Shown one piece after another: positions 1 through 8,070 of a stretch of 33,806 bases of DNA. Every line of letters starts with the position of its first letter. The stretch's first letter is position 1. This stretch comes from AA29 sp041481445 (GTDB lineage Bacteria > Acidobacteriota > Vicinamibacteria > Fen-336). The translations under genes and the position numbers were made by a program. The notes below the pieces were generated by a model. The model was not told where the DNA came from. It did not search any database and saw only the letters and a program-made list of their open reading frames with translations. The stretch lies in the NCBI GenBank assembly GCA_041481445.1, contig JBGPBV010000067.1, positions 1 through 33,806 of the forward strand, read 5' to 3'.

Positions 1-161
1 ATCTCGGCCCCGCACCGGCGGGCCAGGGCCACGGCATGATCGATGGCCTCGCGCGAGAAGGGGGAGAAGTCGACCGGGCAGAGGATCCGCCGGAACGGCG
101 CCGCGGCCGGCGACGGACCCGACGACCTTCGGGGAGCCTTTTGTCTCGAGGACACGGGCAT
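1..161 (-). CDS. Universal stress protein, N-terminal part (cut by window edge)
   Basis: The visible 53 residues contain RRILCPVDFSPFSREAIDHA, the first beta strand and helix of the UspA fold (ATP/adenine-binding small stress proteins). The rest lies beyond base 1. Residues 1-25 form a Ser/Arg/Pro/Ala-rich leader before the domain. ATG at 161 was chosen because GGAGG lies 6 bases upstream (168-172). A sigma-54-type promoter at 186-202 predicts a transcript start near 175, just before that ribosome site. USPs act in the cytoplasm in stress or stationary-phase survival; the ligand and role of this one cannot be read here. The next gene upstream on the same strand (337-609) has its own sigma-54-type promoter. 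Confidence 0.85.
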   Translation of the reverse strand, partial: MPVSSRQKAPRRSSGPSPAAAPFRRILCPVDFSPFSREAIDHAVALARRCGAE

Positions 162-185
162 CGCGGACCTCCGCCGACATGGGTG

Positions 186-202
186 TGCAAGCAGGGTGCC
201 CG
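186..202 (-). promoter_or_regulatory. Sigma-54-type promoter of the universal stress gene
   Basis: Read on the minus strand the site is CGGGCACCCTGCTTGCA. It has GGCAC at -24 and TTGCA at -12 with the exact sigma-54 spacing (GG at 200-199, GC at 188-187). Predicted start is near 175, giving a leader of about 14 nt that begins just ahead of the ribosome-binding site. The consensus T before GG is G here. Confidence 0.62.
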
Positions 203-336
203 GCGGGAAGGCAGACAAGACGCTCGAAACGCGCGAGTCCGGCGCAACCTCTTCGCGCACGCGACCGCCGGGCGGCAATACCTTCGCGTTCGCGCGGCTG
301 GACCCTGCGCGCCGAGCAGGTCGGACGGGCCCCGGC

Positions 337-609
337 TCAGAGGCCGAAGCGCGTCACGGTGTCGCTCACGACCCGGGCCACGTAGCCCGGCTCCAGCTCC
401 TCACGGGCGAAGATGAGAGGGGCGCGGCCGCGGCGGCTCGTGACGCTCAAGAGCACTTCCCCCACTCGCCCGATCGTTTCGATCTCAACGACATAGAAGC
501 CGGGGCGGCTGGAGAGGGCCTGCCGGAGCGGCTCCCGCAACGCGTCGACGATCGCCGGGCTCTGGCCGGCGATCTCCACGGAGCCAGACGCAGCGGGCAT
601 AGCGAACAT
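337..609 (-). CDS. Unrecognised 90-residue protein
   Basis: I do not recognise a family. The protein has a helix-rich first half (AIVDALREPLRQAL) followed by alternating hydrophobic strands (FYVVEIETIG, EVLLSVTSRRG), then ends VVSDTVTRFGL. There is no signal peptide, membrane segment or Cys, so a small cytosolic alpha/beta protein is likely. ATG at 609 was chosen over ATG at 600 and the longer frame to 663 because GGGAGG lies about 11 bases upstream. The sigma-54-type promoter at 669-685 predicts a start near 658, compatible with 609. It is followed on the same strand by the universal stress gene and is divergent from the kinase at 809, which suggests a stress-linked accessory role (inference only). 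Confidence 0.7.
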   Translation of the reverse strand: MFAMPAASGSVEIAGQSPAIVDALREPLRQALSSRPGFYVVEIETIGRVGEVLLSVTSRRGRAPLIFAREELEPGYVARVVSDTVTRFGL

Positions 610-668
610 CGGTCCCTTGTCCTCCCTCGATCGGGCCACGGAAGATCTGCGGCTTTGAACCAATGGTG

Positions 669-685
669 AGCAATTGTCGGGCCAT
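669..685 (-). promoter_or_regulatory. Sigma-54-type promoter of the 90-residue protein gene
   Basis: On the minus strand the site reads ATGGCCCGACAATTGCT, matching TGGCNCG-N4-TTGCT. GG is at 683-682 and GC at 671-670. Predicted transcript start is near 658, about 49 nt before the ATG at 609. This is one of the best matches in the window. Confidence 0.65.
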
Positions 686-728
686 CATTTCGGCTCCGTT
701 GCGCCTCGGGCGAGGGCCGGCTCGCGCC

Positions 729-744
729 GGGGGGCGAACCCCCC
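729..744. other. Perfect G6/C6 hairpin in the divergent intergenic region
   Basis: Six G, CGAA, then six C form a perfect inverted repeat between the divergent genes at 609 and 809. No T-run follows, so it is a poor intrinsic terminator. It lies about 79 bp upstream of the predicted start of the minus-strand gene and 65 bp upstream of the kinase start codon. It could be a regulator site or a structured leader. Confidence 0.4.
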
Positions 745-808
745 TGAGCCGTCGGGACTGATGACCTTTTCAACAGCCGCGTCTAACTTCTCCTGCAGGA
801 GGTGGAAG

Positions 809-2437
809 GTGCCGCCACACATGCCGTGGCACCGGCGGCTGGGGTTCCGGCTCACGGCGCTCACGGTGGCCGTCGCCGCCGTGATCACGGGAGCCCTGGG
901 GTACCTGGGCGTCCGCGCGCAGGAACGCCGCCTGGTGAGCATCGTGGTGCGCGGAGCGGCCCTCCTCAGCGACAGCATCAAGAGCAGCACGCACCGGCAC
1001 ATGCTCGAGGACCGCCGGCAGGAGGCCTACGCGACGCTGGAGGCGGTCGGCGCCCAGCCCGGCATCGAGGGCGTCCGCATCTTCAACAAAGAGGGAAGGA
1101 TCACCTATTCCACCCATCCGGGCGAAGCGGGCACCTACGTCGACAAGCGGGCGGAGTCCTGCTACGCCTGTCATGCGCAGGGCCGGCCCCTCGAGCGCCT
1201 GGCCCTGACCTCGCGGAGCCGGATCTACCGCTCGGCCAGCGGCCACCGCGTTCTGGGCATGGTGACGCCGATCTACAACGACCCCGGCTGCGCGGCCGCG
1301 GCCTGCCACGCCCATCCACCCGCCCAGAGCGTCCTGGGCGTGGTGGACGTCGGCATCTCGCTCGCGGACACGGACGCCTCTCTCGATGCCCTCCGCCGCG
1401 CCACCGTGATCGCGGTCGGGGTCGGGATGACCGTCCTCGTGGCCAGCGTCACCCTCCTGGCCCGGCGGCTGGTGCTGCGGCCGGTGGCGGCGGTGATCCG
1501 CGGCACGCGGCGGGTGGCCGAGGGGGACCTCGACCATCCGATCCCTCCGCTCGGCCGGAACGAGATCGGCGCGCTGGCGGAGTCCTTCAACTCGATGACG
1601 CGCTCGCTCCGGGACGCCCAGGGGGAGATCCGCGGCCTCCTGGGCGGGCTCGAGCGCCAGGTGGAGGAGCGCACGGCGGACCTGAGGCAGGCGCAGGCCG
1701 CCCTCGTCCAGTCGGAGAAGCTGGGGTCGCTGGGCCGCATGGCCGCATCGGTGGCCCACGAGATCAACAACCCGTTGGCCGGGATACTCACCTTCGCCAA
1801 GCTCCTCCTCCGTCAACTCGAGGACCCCGCCGGCGCCGAGCCCGAGACCTGGCGGCGCAACCTGCGCCTCATCGAGCGGGAGACGATGCGCTGCACCACG
1901 ATCGTCCACAACCTGCTCGACTTCGCCCGCCAGCGGCCGCTCACCCTCGCCTCCGTCGACCTGCGCGCGGTCGTGGAGGAGGCCCTCTCGTTGATCGCCC
2001 ATCCGCTCGCCCTCAAGGGCGTCACCGTGGAGAAGCACCTGGAGTCCGCCCCTCCCGTCGAGGCCGACTTCGGCCAGCTCCGGCAGGCCTTCGTCAACAT
2101 CGCGCTCAACGCGGCGGACGCGATGCCGGAGGGCGGGCGCCTGCGCGTCGCCCTGCGGCCGTTCGAAGCGGGGGCGGAGGTCGAGTTCGCGGACACGGGG
2201 ACGGGCATCGCCGCCGAGGACCTCCCGCGCATCTTCGAGCCGTTCTTCTCGACGAAGCAGAAGGGGACGGGGCTCGGTTTGTCCGTGGTGTACGGGATCG
2301 TCCAGCGCCACGGCGGGACGATCGACGTCGAGAGCGCGCGGGGCGCCGGCACCCGGGTCCGCATCCGCCTGCCCGCCGCGCCGCCACGCCCCGCCCCCCC
2401 GTCTCCGGAGGTGGCGGACACGCCGCCGGCGGCGTGA
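809..2437 (+). CDS. Membrane sensor histidine kinase with periplasmic c-type heme motifs
   Basis: A 542-residue kinase. TM1 is about residues 13-35. A periplasmic domain carries CYACH (C118, C121, H122) and a CX4CH motif (C161, C166, H167). TM2 is near 190-215, followed by HAMP. The HisKA box VAHEINNPLAG has the phospho-acceptor H317, and the HATPase part shows NAADAMPEGG and GTGLGLSVV. The two Cys-Cys-His motifs suggest covalent heme, so a redox or gas signal is likely (inference). Start GTG 809 has AGGAGG at 797-802 with a 6-base spacer, better than ATG 821 or the long frame from 674. The archaemetzincin and sigma-54 regulator genes follow, and the regulator at 2994 is the likely partner. 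No sigma-54-type site was found upstream. Confidence 0.9.
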   Translation: MPPHMPWHRRLGFRLTALTVAVAAVITGALGYLGVRAQERRLVSIVVRGAALLSDSIKSSTHRHMLEDRRQEAYATLEAVGAQPGIEGVRIFNKEGRITYSTHPGEAGTYVDKRAESCYACHAQGRPLERLALTSRSRIYRSASGHRVLGMVTPIYNDPGCAAAACHAHPPAQSVLGVVDVGISLADTDASLDALRRATVIAVGVGMTVLVASVTLLARRLVLRPVAAVIRGTRRVAEGDLDHPIPPLGRNEIGALAESFNSMTRSLRDAQGEIRGLLGGLERQVEERTADLRQAQAALVQSEKLGSLGRMAASVAHEINNPLAGILTFAKLLLRQLEDPAGAEPETWRRNLRLIERETMRCTTIVHNLLDFARQRPLTLASVDLRAVVEEALSLIAHPLALKGVTVEKHLESAPPVEADFGQLRQAFVNIALNAADAMPEGGRLRVALRPFEAGAEVEFADTGTGIAAEDLPRIFEPFFSTKQKGTGLGLSVVYGIVQRHGGTIDVESARGAGTRVRIRLPAAPPRPAPPSPEVADTPPAA

Positions 2438-2451
2438 GCCGAGGTCGAGTG

Positions 2452-2993
2452 GTGGAGATCGCCGTGACATGGATCGGAGAGAGCCCGGAGCCGGACGGCC
2501 TGTTGAGGGCCACCGCCACGCACCTCCAGCGCGCGCTGGGAGCCTCCGCGGCCGTGGTCCCCGCTGCCGGACGACCGTCCGGCGCGCTGGATCCCCGGCG
2601 CCGGCAGCATTCGTCCACCGCGATCCTGCGCTGGCTCCAGGCGCGGGTCGAGGCCGCGGGCAAGGTGGTGGCGGTCACGGACGCCGACCTCTTCATCCCC
2701 GTGCTGACCTTCGTCTACGGCGAGGCCCAGCTCGGGGGCCCGGCGGCGGTGGTCTCCATCGCCCGGCTCCGGGACGCACGCGCCGCCGCCCTCACGGCAA
2801 GCCGGCTGGCCAAGGAGGCGGTGCACGAGGCGGGGCACCTGTTCGGCCTCGTGCACTGCGGCGAAGAGCGATGCGCGATGCGGCGGTCGGCCAGCGTGCA
2901 CGACGTCGACGTCAAGGGCGGCCTGCTCTGCGCGGGCTGCCGTCTCCGGCTCGACGAGGCGCGCGCGGCCGGAGGGGCGACCGAGGAGGCGAC

Positions 2994-2997
<4 letters not shown>
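2452..2997 (+). CDS. Archaemetzincin-like zinc metalloprotease (peptidase M54)
   Basis: A protein of 181 residues, typical of the family. It holds the metzincin zinc motif HEXXHXXGXXH (H125, E126, H129, H135). This runs directly into the archaemetzincin signature C136-X4-C141-X-M143, with a CAGC pair 16 residues further on, expected to bind a second zinc. Archaemetzincins are putative peptidases of poorly known substrate. No signal peptide is visible, so it should be cytoplasmic. Start GTG 2452 was chosen, with GTG 2449 as alternative; GAGG at 2441-2444 is the ribosome site. It lies 14 bases after the kinase gene and overlaps the response regulator by four bases (ATGA). A role in turnover of a signalling or redox component is suggested by position only. 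Confidence 0.85.
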
Positions 2998-4367
<1,370 letters not shown>

Positions 4368-4373
4368 ACATCA

Positions 4374-4392
4374 CCGTTGAGTTCCTCAACGG
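4374..4392. promoter_or_regulatory. Candidate enhancer site: 19-bp perfect dyad
   Basis: CCGTTGAGTTCCTCAACGG has two perfect 8-base arms around TTC. It lies six bases after the regulator stop codon and is centred about 134 bp upstream of the predicted redox-operon start, a normal distance for an NtrC-type enhancer site. No T-run follows, which argues against an intrinsic terminator. It may also form a hairpin at the end of the regulator mRNA. Confidence 0.5.
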
Positions 4393-4489
4393 CCGCCGCC
4401 CGGCGACGCCCGAACGCCGTCGCGTCCCTCCCGAAGCCAAGCCCCTGACCAAGAGGCGTTTCCACCCCCAGCCGCGCCGGGCGTGGCGC

Positions 4490-4506
4490 TTGGCGCGCGC
4501 CTTGCC
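4490..4506 (+). promoter_or_regulatory. Sigma-54-type promoter of the NrfD-type redox operon
   Basis: TTGGCGCGCGCCTTGCC matches TTGGCACG-N4-TTGC except for the A of GGCAC. GG is at 4492-4493 and GC at 4504-4505. Predicted start is near 4517, leaving an 18-nt leader with GTGAGG seven bases before ATG 4535. It lies directly downstream of a sigma-54 activator gene and a dyad. Confidence 0.7.
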
Positions 4507-4534
4507 CTGCAAGAGGTCGAAGTGAGGCGCCACG

Positions 4535-4762
4535 ATGCCCTGCCCCTACCTCAAGGAAGTCGTGATGCTCTACTGCGACGCCTATCACATCAAAAAGATG
4601 GTGCCGCTCGACCGCCTGGTCTCGGCCAGCCCGTGCCTGGCCCAGGACTTCGGCGGGTGCCCGATGTTCCAGGACGCGGTCCCCGTGCCCTCCGAACCCG
4701 CCGAGGCGGACACGCCCGGCGCGCCGGTCGTCGCGCCCGCAGGAAGGGAGGCCGTCCGATGA
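4535..4762 (+). CDS. Cys-rich 75-residue protein, first gene of the redox operon
   Basis: A small soluble protein with no signal peptide. The N-terminal half has four Cys (C3, C14, C34, C42), in MPCPYLKEV, MLYCDAYHIKKM and SASPC-X7-CP contexts. The tail from about residue 48 is Pro/Ala/Glu-rich and looks disordered. Four Cys could bind zinc or an Fe-S cluster (inference). I recall similar short Cys-rich proteins beside NrfD-type operons but know no assigned function. ATG 4535 has GTGAGG seven bases upstream and follows the predicted transcript start by 18 nt. The stop overlaps the next ATG (ATGA), so translation of the two is coupled. It may be an assembly or redox-sensing accessory factor. 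Confidence 0.78.
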   Translation: MPCPYLKEVVMLYCDAYHIKKMVPLDRLVSASPCLAQDFGGCPMFQDAVPVPSEPAEADTPGAPVVAPAGREAVR

Positions 4763-4839
4763 TCCTCGCCATCCCGCTCTCGATCCTCGGCCTGATGCTG
4801 CTGGCCGTCGGGCGCTGGACCCGCCGGCCCACGCCCTAG
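4759..4839 (+). CDS. 26-residue single-span membrane peptide
   Basis: The peptide is one hydrophobic helix (residues 1-18, MILAIPLSILGLMLLAVG) followed by a basic end (RWTRRPTP), predicting N-out, C-in topology. It is too short for routine gene calling, but its ATG overlaps the upstream stop (ATGA), GGGAGG lies about seven bases upstream, and the next gene starts 10 bases after its stop. Tiny single-span subunits are known in other respiratory complexes (CydX in cytochrome bd, CcoQ in cbb3 oxidase). By analogy it may stabilise the HybB-like membrane protein two genes downstream. That role is inferred, not shown. Confidence 0.65.
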   Translation: MILAIPLSILGLMLLAVGRWTRRPTP

Positions 4840-4849
4840 CGGAGGCCCC

Positions 4850-5770
4850 ATGGACCTCGATCGACGCACGTTCCTGAAGGTGGCGGCGGTGACGGGTGCG
4901 ACGGCGCTGGTGCCCCGCGGCGCCGCCGCCGGGGCGGCCGGGGGCGCCCGCGCCGTGCTCGTGGACACGACCCTGTGCGTAGGCTGCCGCGGCTGCGAGG
5001 CCGCCTGCAGCGAGGCCAACCGCCTGCCCGAGCCCGACCACGCCGGCGATCCGGGCGTGTTCGACGCCGCGCGCACCACCACCCCCACCGCCTTCACCGT
5101 GGTGAACCGCTCGACCGCTCCCGGTCCGGACGGCGAGCCGCGCTTCGCCAAGACGCAGTGCCTGCACTGCGTCGATCCCGGCTGCGCCAGCGCCTGCCCG
5201 GTGCGCGCGCTCGAGAAGACCGCCTCCGGCCCCGTCGTCTACCACCCCGAGCGCTGCATCGGCTGCCGCTACTGCATGGTGTCGTGCCCGTTCGGCCTGC
5301 CGCGCTACGAGTACGACAAGGTGGTGCCCTACGTCCGCAAGTGCTCGTTCTGCGCGGAGCGGCAGGAAGCCGGCCTGCCTCCCGCCTGCGTCGAGGCCTG
5401 CCCGTCGGGCGCGCTCGTGTTCGGAAACCGCGAGGAGCTGCTCGAGGTCGCACGCACCCGCATCTACACGCACCCCGACCGCTACGTCCACCACGTCTAC
5501 GGCGAGCAGGAGGCGGGCGGCACGAGCTGGCTCTACCTGGCCGACGTGCCGTTCGAGGGCCTCGGCCTCCGCACGGACGTGGAGACCACGCCTTACCCCG
5601 CCCGCACGGCCGGCGCGCTGGCGGCAGTGCCGTTCGTGATGACGCTCTGGCCGCCGGTGCTCATGGGCCTGTACGCGATCAGGCGCCGCGGCGCGGCGGA
5701 GGGACCGGCCACCCCGCCGGAGGGGACGGCAGCCGACGCCGGCTCCACGAGGGAGGACGACCATGACTGA
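4850..5770 (+). CDS. Tat-exported four-cluster ferredoxin subunit (HybA/HmcB-like)
   Basis: A 306-residue protein starting with a twin-arginine signal (DRRTFLK, then a hydrophobic Ala-rich stretch), so the folded Fe-S protein should be exported. Four Cys groups follow: CVGCRGCEAAC, CLHCVDPGCASACP, CIGCRYCMVSCP and CSFC-X11-CVEACP. These fit four [4Fe-4S] clusters as in HybA, HmcB and DmsB/NrfC proteins. A C-terminal helix (about 250-275) should anchor it to the membrane. ATG 4850 has GGAGG four bases upstream. It overlaps the HybB-like gene by 8 bases, so the two form one complex: electrons move between membrane quinone and periplasmic carriers. No molybdopterin or hydrogenase catalytic subunit is encoded nearby. 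Confidence 0.92.
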   Translation: MDLDRRTFLKVAAVTGATALVPRGAAAGAAGGARAVLVDTTLCVGCRGCEAACSEANRLPEPDHAGDPGVFDAARTTTPTAFTVVNRSTAPGPDGEPRFAKTQCLHCVDPGCASACPVRALEKTASGPVVYHPERCIGCRYCMVSCPFGLPRYEYDKVVPYVRKCSFCAERQEAGLPPACVEACPSGALVFGNREELLEVARTRIYTHPDRYVHHVYGEQEAGGTSWLYLADVPFEGLGLRTDVETTPYPARTAGALAAVPFVMTLWPPVLMGLYAIRRRGAAEGPATPPEGTAADAGSTREDDHD

Positions 5771-6980
5771 CACCCTGACCCGTGCCCGCGCCTGGATCCG
5801 CGAGAAGGTGCTGCTGGGCCGGTCCTGGAGGGAATACGCGCGCGCGATCGACACGAACGGCAACCGGCTGGCCGCGCTGGTGGTGGCGGCGGGCCTGACC
5901 GTCATCGCCTACCGCTTCTCCGGGGGCCTGGCCGCGGTCACGAACCTCTCCCAGGACACGCCGTGGGGCCTCTGGATCGGGTTCGATATGCTCTGCGGCG
6001 TCGCCCTCGCCGCCGGCGGCTACACCCTGGCCAGCGCCGTCTACATCCTCGGCCTCGAGCGCTACCGGCCGGTGGTGCGGCCGGCGATCCTGACCGGGTT
6101 CCTCGGCTACCTCTTCGCCGTAATCGGCCTGCTGTGCGACCTCGGCCAGCCCTGGCGCATCCCGTACCCCATCTTCTACAAGTACGGCGTCACCTCCGTG
6201 ATGTTCGAGGTCGGCTGGTGCGTGTTCCTGTACCTGACGGTGCTGGGCCTCGAGTTCACCCCGACCGTCTTCGAGTGGCTGGGGTGGGCGCGGATCGGCC
6301 GGCGGGCGAAGGACATGACCCTCGGCCTCACCGCCTTCGGCGTCGTGCTCTCCACCCTGCACCAGTCGTCCCTCGGCTCGCTCTTCCTGAGCGCGCCCGG
6401 GAAGGTGCACCCGCTCTGGTACTCGCCGTTCCTGCCCGTCTTCTTCTTCGTGTCGAGCGTGGTGGCCGGCTTGAGCATGGTCATCGTGGAGAGTGCCCTG
6501 AGCCACCGCGCCTTCCAGCATCGCGCCCGTCCACGGCCGGCGGCCGAGCTGGACGAGCTGACCATCGGCCTCGGGCGCGCCGCCGCCCTCCTCCTCTTCG
6601 CCTTCTTCTTCCTGCGGCTCCAGGGGCTGGCGGAGGGCGGACGGTGGGCGGAGCTGGCGACCGGCTACGGGGCCTGGTACCTCGTCGAGCTGCTCGGCCT
6701 CGTCCTCGCCCCCTGCCTGCTCTTCGCGCGGGCGGCACGCGCGGGCGACGCCGGCGCCGTGCGCGTGGCCGCCGCCCTGGCCGTGCTCGGAGTCGTCGTG
6801 CAGCGCCTGAACGTCTCCATCGTCGGCTTCCAGTGGAACGTCGCGCACCGGTACGTACCGAGCGCGGCGGAGGTCCTCGTCTCGGTGACCCTCGTGACGC
6901 TCGGCGTCCTGACCTTCCGCTGGATCGTGAACCGGATGCCCGTCCTCGACGGGCGTCCGCTTCCCGCCGCCGGCCATTGA
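5763..6980 (+). CDS. HybB/HmcC-like (NrfD superfamily) quinone-interacting membrane protein
   Basis: A 405-residue integral membrane protein with about ten hydrophobic segments. It carries HybB-type landmarks: TPWGLWIGFDMLCGVALAAG near residue 65, LCDLGQPWRIPYPIFYKYG near 125 and TLHQSSLGSLFL near 200. NrfD-family proteins bind quinone in the membrane without heme and pass electrons to or from the Fe-S partner. The partner is the overlapping upstream gene. The N-terminus (about 40 residues) is cytoplasmic and basic. Downstream spacing is 9 bases to the first GcvH-like gene. Direction of electron flow cannot be told from sequence; the triheme cytochrome downstream suggests exchange with periplasmic cytochromes. 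Confidence 0.92.
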   Translation: MTDTLTRARAWIREKVLLGRSWREYARAIDTNGNRLAALVVAAGLTVIAYRFSGGLAAVTNLSQDTPWGLWIGFDMLCGVALAAGGYTLASAVYILGLERYRPVVRPAILTGFLGYLFAVIGLLCDLGQPWRIPYPIFYKYGVTSVMFEVGWCVFLYLTVLGLEFTPTVFEWLGWARIGRRAKDMTLGLTAFGVVLSTLHQSSLGSLFLSAPGKVHPLWYSPFLPVFFFVSSVVAGLSMVIVESALSHRAFQHRARPRPAAELDELTIGLGRAAALLLFAFFFLRLQGLAEGGRWAELATGYGAWYLVELLGLVLAPCLLFARAARAGDAGAVRVAAALAVLGVVVQRLNVSIVGFQWNVAHRYVPSAAEVLVSVTLVTLGVLTFRWIVNRMPVLDGRPLPAAGH

Positions 6981-6989
6981 GGAGGAGCG

Positions 6990-7682
6990 ATGGACCCCCA
7001 TGCCTTCGTCTCTCCGGTCGAAGCCAAGGCGATCGAGTACCTGATCGCGGTCGCCTACCTCGTCCTGTTCGTGCCGTTCTGGCGCTACCTCGACGGCGGG
7101 ACGGCCCGCGCGCGGGCGGCCGTGCGCGCCCGCGTGCCCGCCCGTCCGCCCGCCGGATGGTTCGTGGTGCCCGACGGCATCTCCTTCCATCCCGGCCACA
7201 CCTGGGCGCGCGTGGACGGGGAGGGCCTGGCCACGGTGGGTGCCGACGAGTTCGCCTTCAAGCTCGTGGCCCCGGAACGGATGGTCCTCCCGCCCACCGG
7301 CGACGAGGTGCGCCAGGGCGAGCCGGCCTGGCTCTTCGGCGCGGACGGACACGACGTCGCGCTCCTGGCGCCGGTGTCGGGGACGGTGACGGAGCTGAAC
7401 ACGGAAGCGCTGCGCGCGCCGGAGGCGGCGGCCCGCGATCCGTACGGGCGCGGATGGCTGATGAAGGTCCGGGCGCCGCGGCTGGCCGCCGACCGCAAGC
7501 AGCTCCTGGACGGGCCGGTGGCGCGGCGATGGATCGAAGCGGTCACCGAGGACCTGCGCGCGCGCGCCGGGGCGCCGGCCGCCCTCGCCCTCGAGGACGG
7601 GGGGGCCCCCGTCGACGGCCTCGCCCGCGCCGTGGACGGGCCGGAATGGCCGGCGGTCGCCCGCGAATTCCTCCTCTCCTGA
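6990..7682 (+). CDS. Membrane-anchored GcvH-like protein lacking the lipoyl lysine (first copy)
   Basis: A 230-residue protein with one N-terminal membrane helix (about 15-31), then a glycine-cleavage-H-like domain (about 58-160). Landmarks are HPGHTWARVDGEGLATVGAD, LLAPVSGTVTELN and RDPYGRGWLMKV. In true H proteins a lipoylated Lys lies seven residues before the S/A-P-V of the beta turn. Here that place is Gly120 (FGADGHD), so lipoylation is not expected. The protein probably serves as a scaffold or subunit rather than a swinging arm. ATG 6990 has a GAGGAG ribosome site. It shares RDPYGRGWL and a C-terminal REFLLS with the gene at 8071, which marks the two as paralogs. Position between the HybB-like and cytochrome genes ties it to the same complex. 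Confidence 0.82.
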   Translation: MDPHAFVSPVEAKAIEYLIAVAYLVLFVPFWRYLDGGTARARAAVRARVPARPPAGWFVVPDGISFHPGHTWARVDGEGLATVGADEFAFKLVAPERMVLPPTGDEVRQGEPAWLFGADGHDVALLAPVSGTVTELNTEALRAPEAAARDPYGRGWLMKVRAPRLAADRKQLLDGPVARRWIEAVTEDLRARAGAPAALALEDGGAPVDGLARAVDGPEWPAVAREFLLS

Positions 7683-7695
7683 AAGAGGCGATGCC

Positions 7696-8049
7696 ATGCA
7701 CACCCTCTCGGCTCCACGGTCGCGGCTCCTGGCCGCGCTGTTGATCGGGCTGCCGGTGCTCTGCGCCGCCGGCGGCCGGGAGCTTCCCCGCCTGCCCGCC
7801 GATCGCGAGCTCGCGGGCGCGGCGGACAGCCCGGGCGCGGTGACGTTCTCGCACGCGCAGCACCTGGACGCGTCACGGCCGGACTGCACCGCGTGCCATC
7901 CCCGCCTGTTCCGGATCGTGCGCACGGGACAGGCGGCCGCGCCCATCCGCCATGCGGACATGGACGCGGGGCGGGCCTGCGGGGCCTGCCACAACGGGCG
8001 GACGGCGTTCGGCCGCGACGACTGCACCGCCTGCCACCGCGGAGAGTGA
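7696..8049 (+). CDS. Triheme cytochrome c (c7-type)
   Basis: A 117-residue precursor with a signal peptide (about 1-25) and three heme-attachment motifs: CTACH (64-68), CGACH (95-99) and CTACH (110-114). Three extra His (H53, H56, H86) could be the second axial ligands, giving three bis-His low-potential hemes as in the c7/nanowire triheme family. LPVLC at 19-23 is not a good lipobox, so a soluble periplasmic protein is more likely than a lipoprotein. ATG has AGAGG seven bases upstream. It lies between the two GcvH-like genes, 13 bases after one and 21 before the next. It is the likely periplasmic electron donor or acceptor of the HybA/HybB-like module. Confidence 0.9.
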   Translation: MHTLSAPRSRLLAALLIGLPVLCAAGGRELPRLPADRELAGAADSPGAVTFSHAQHLDASRPDCTACHPRLFRIVRTGQAAAPIRHADMDAGRACGACHNGRTAFGRDDCTACHRGE

Positions 8050-8070
8050 CGGGCGGCAAGGAGGTGGATC

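Noticed and set aside
770..2470. Long open frame on the minus strand opposite the sensor kinase
   Set aside because: It is the antisense shadow of a clear kinase gene in high-GC DNA. Its Arg/Gly/His-rich, low-complexity translation matches no family.
4368..4400. Intrinsic terminator after the sigma-54 regulator
   Set aside because: The 8-bp dyad is a good stem but has no T-run. Its place relative to the sigma-54 promoter fits an enhancer better.
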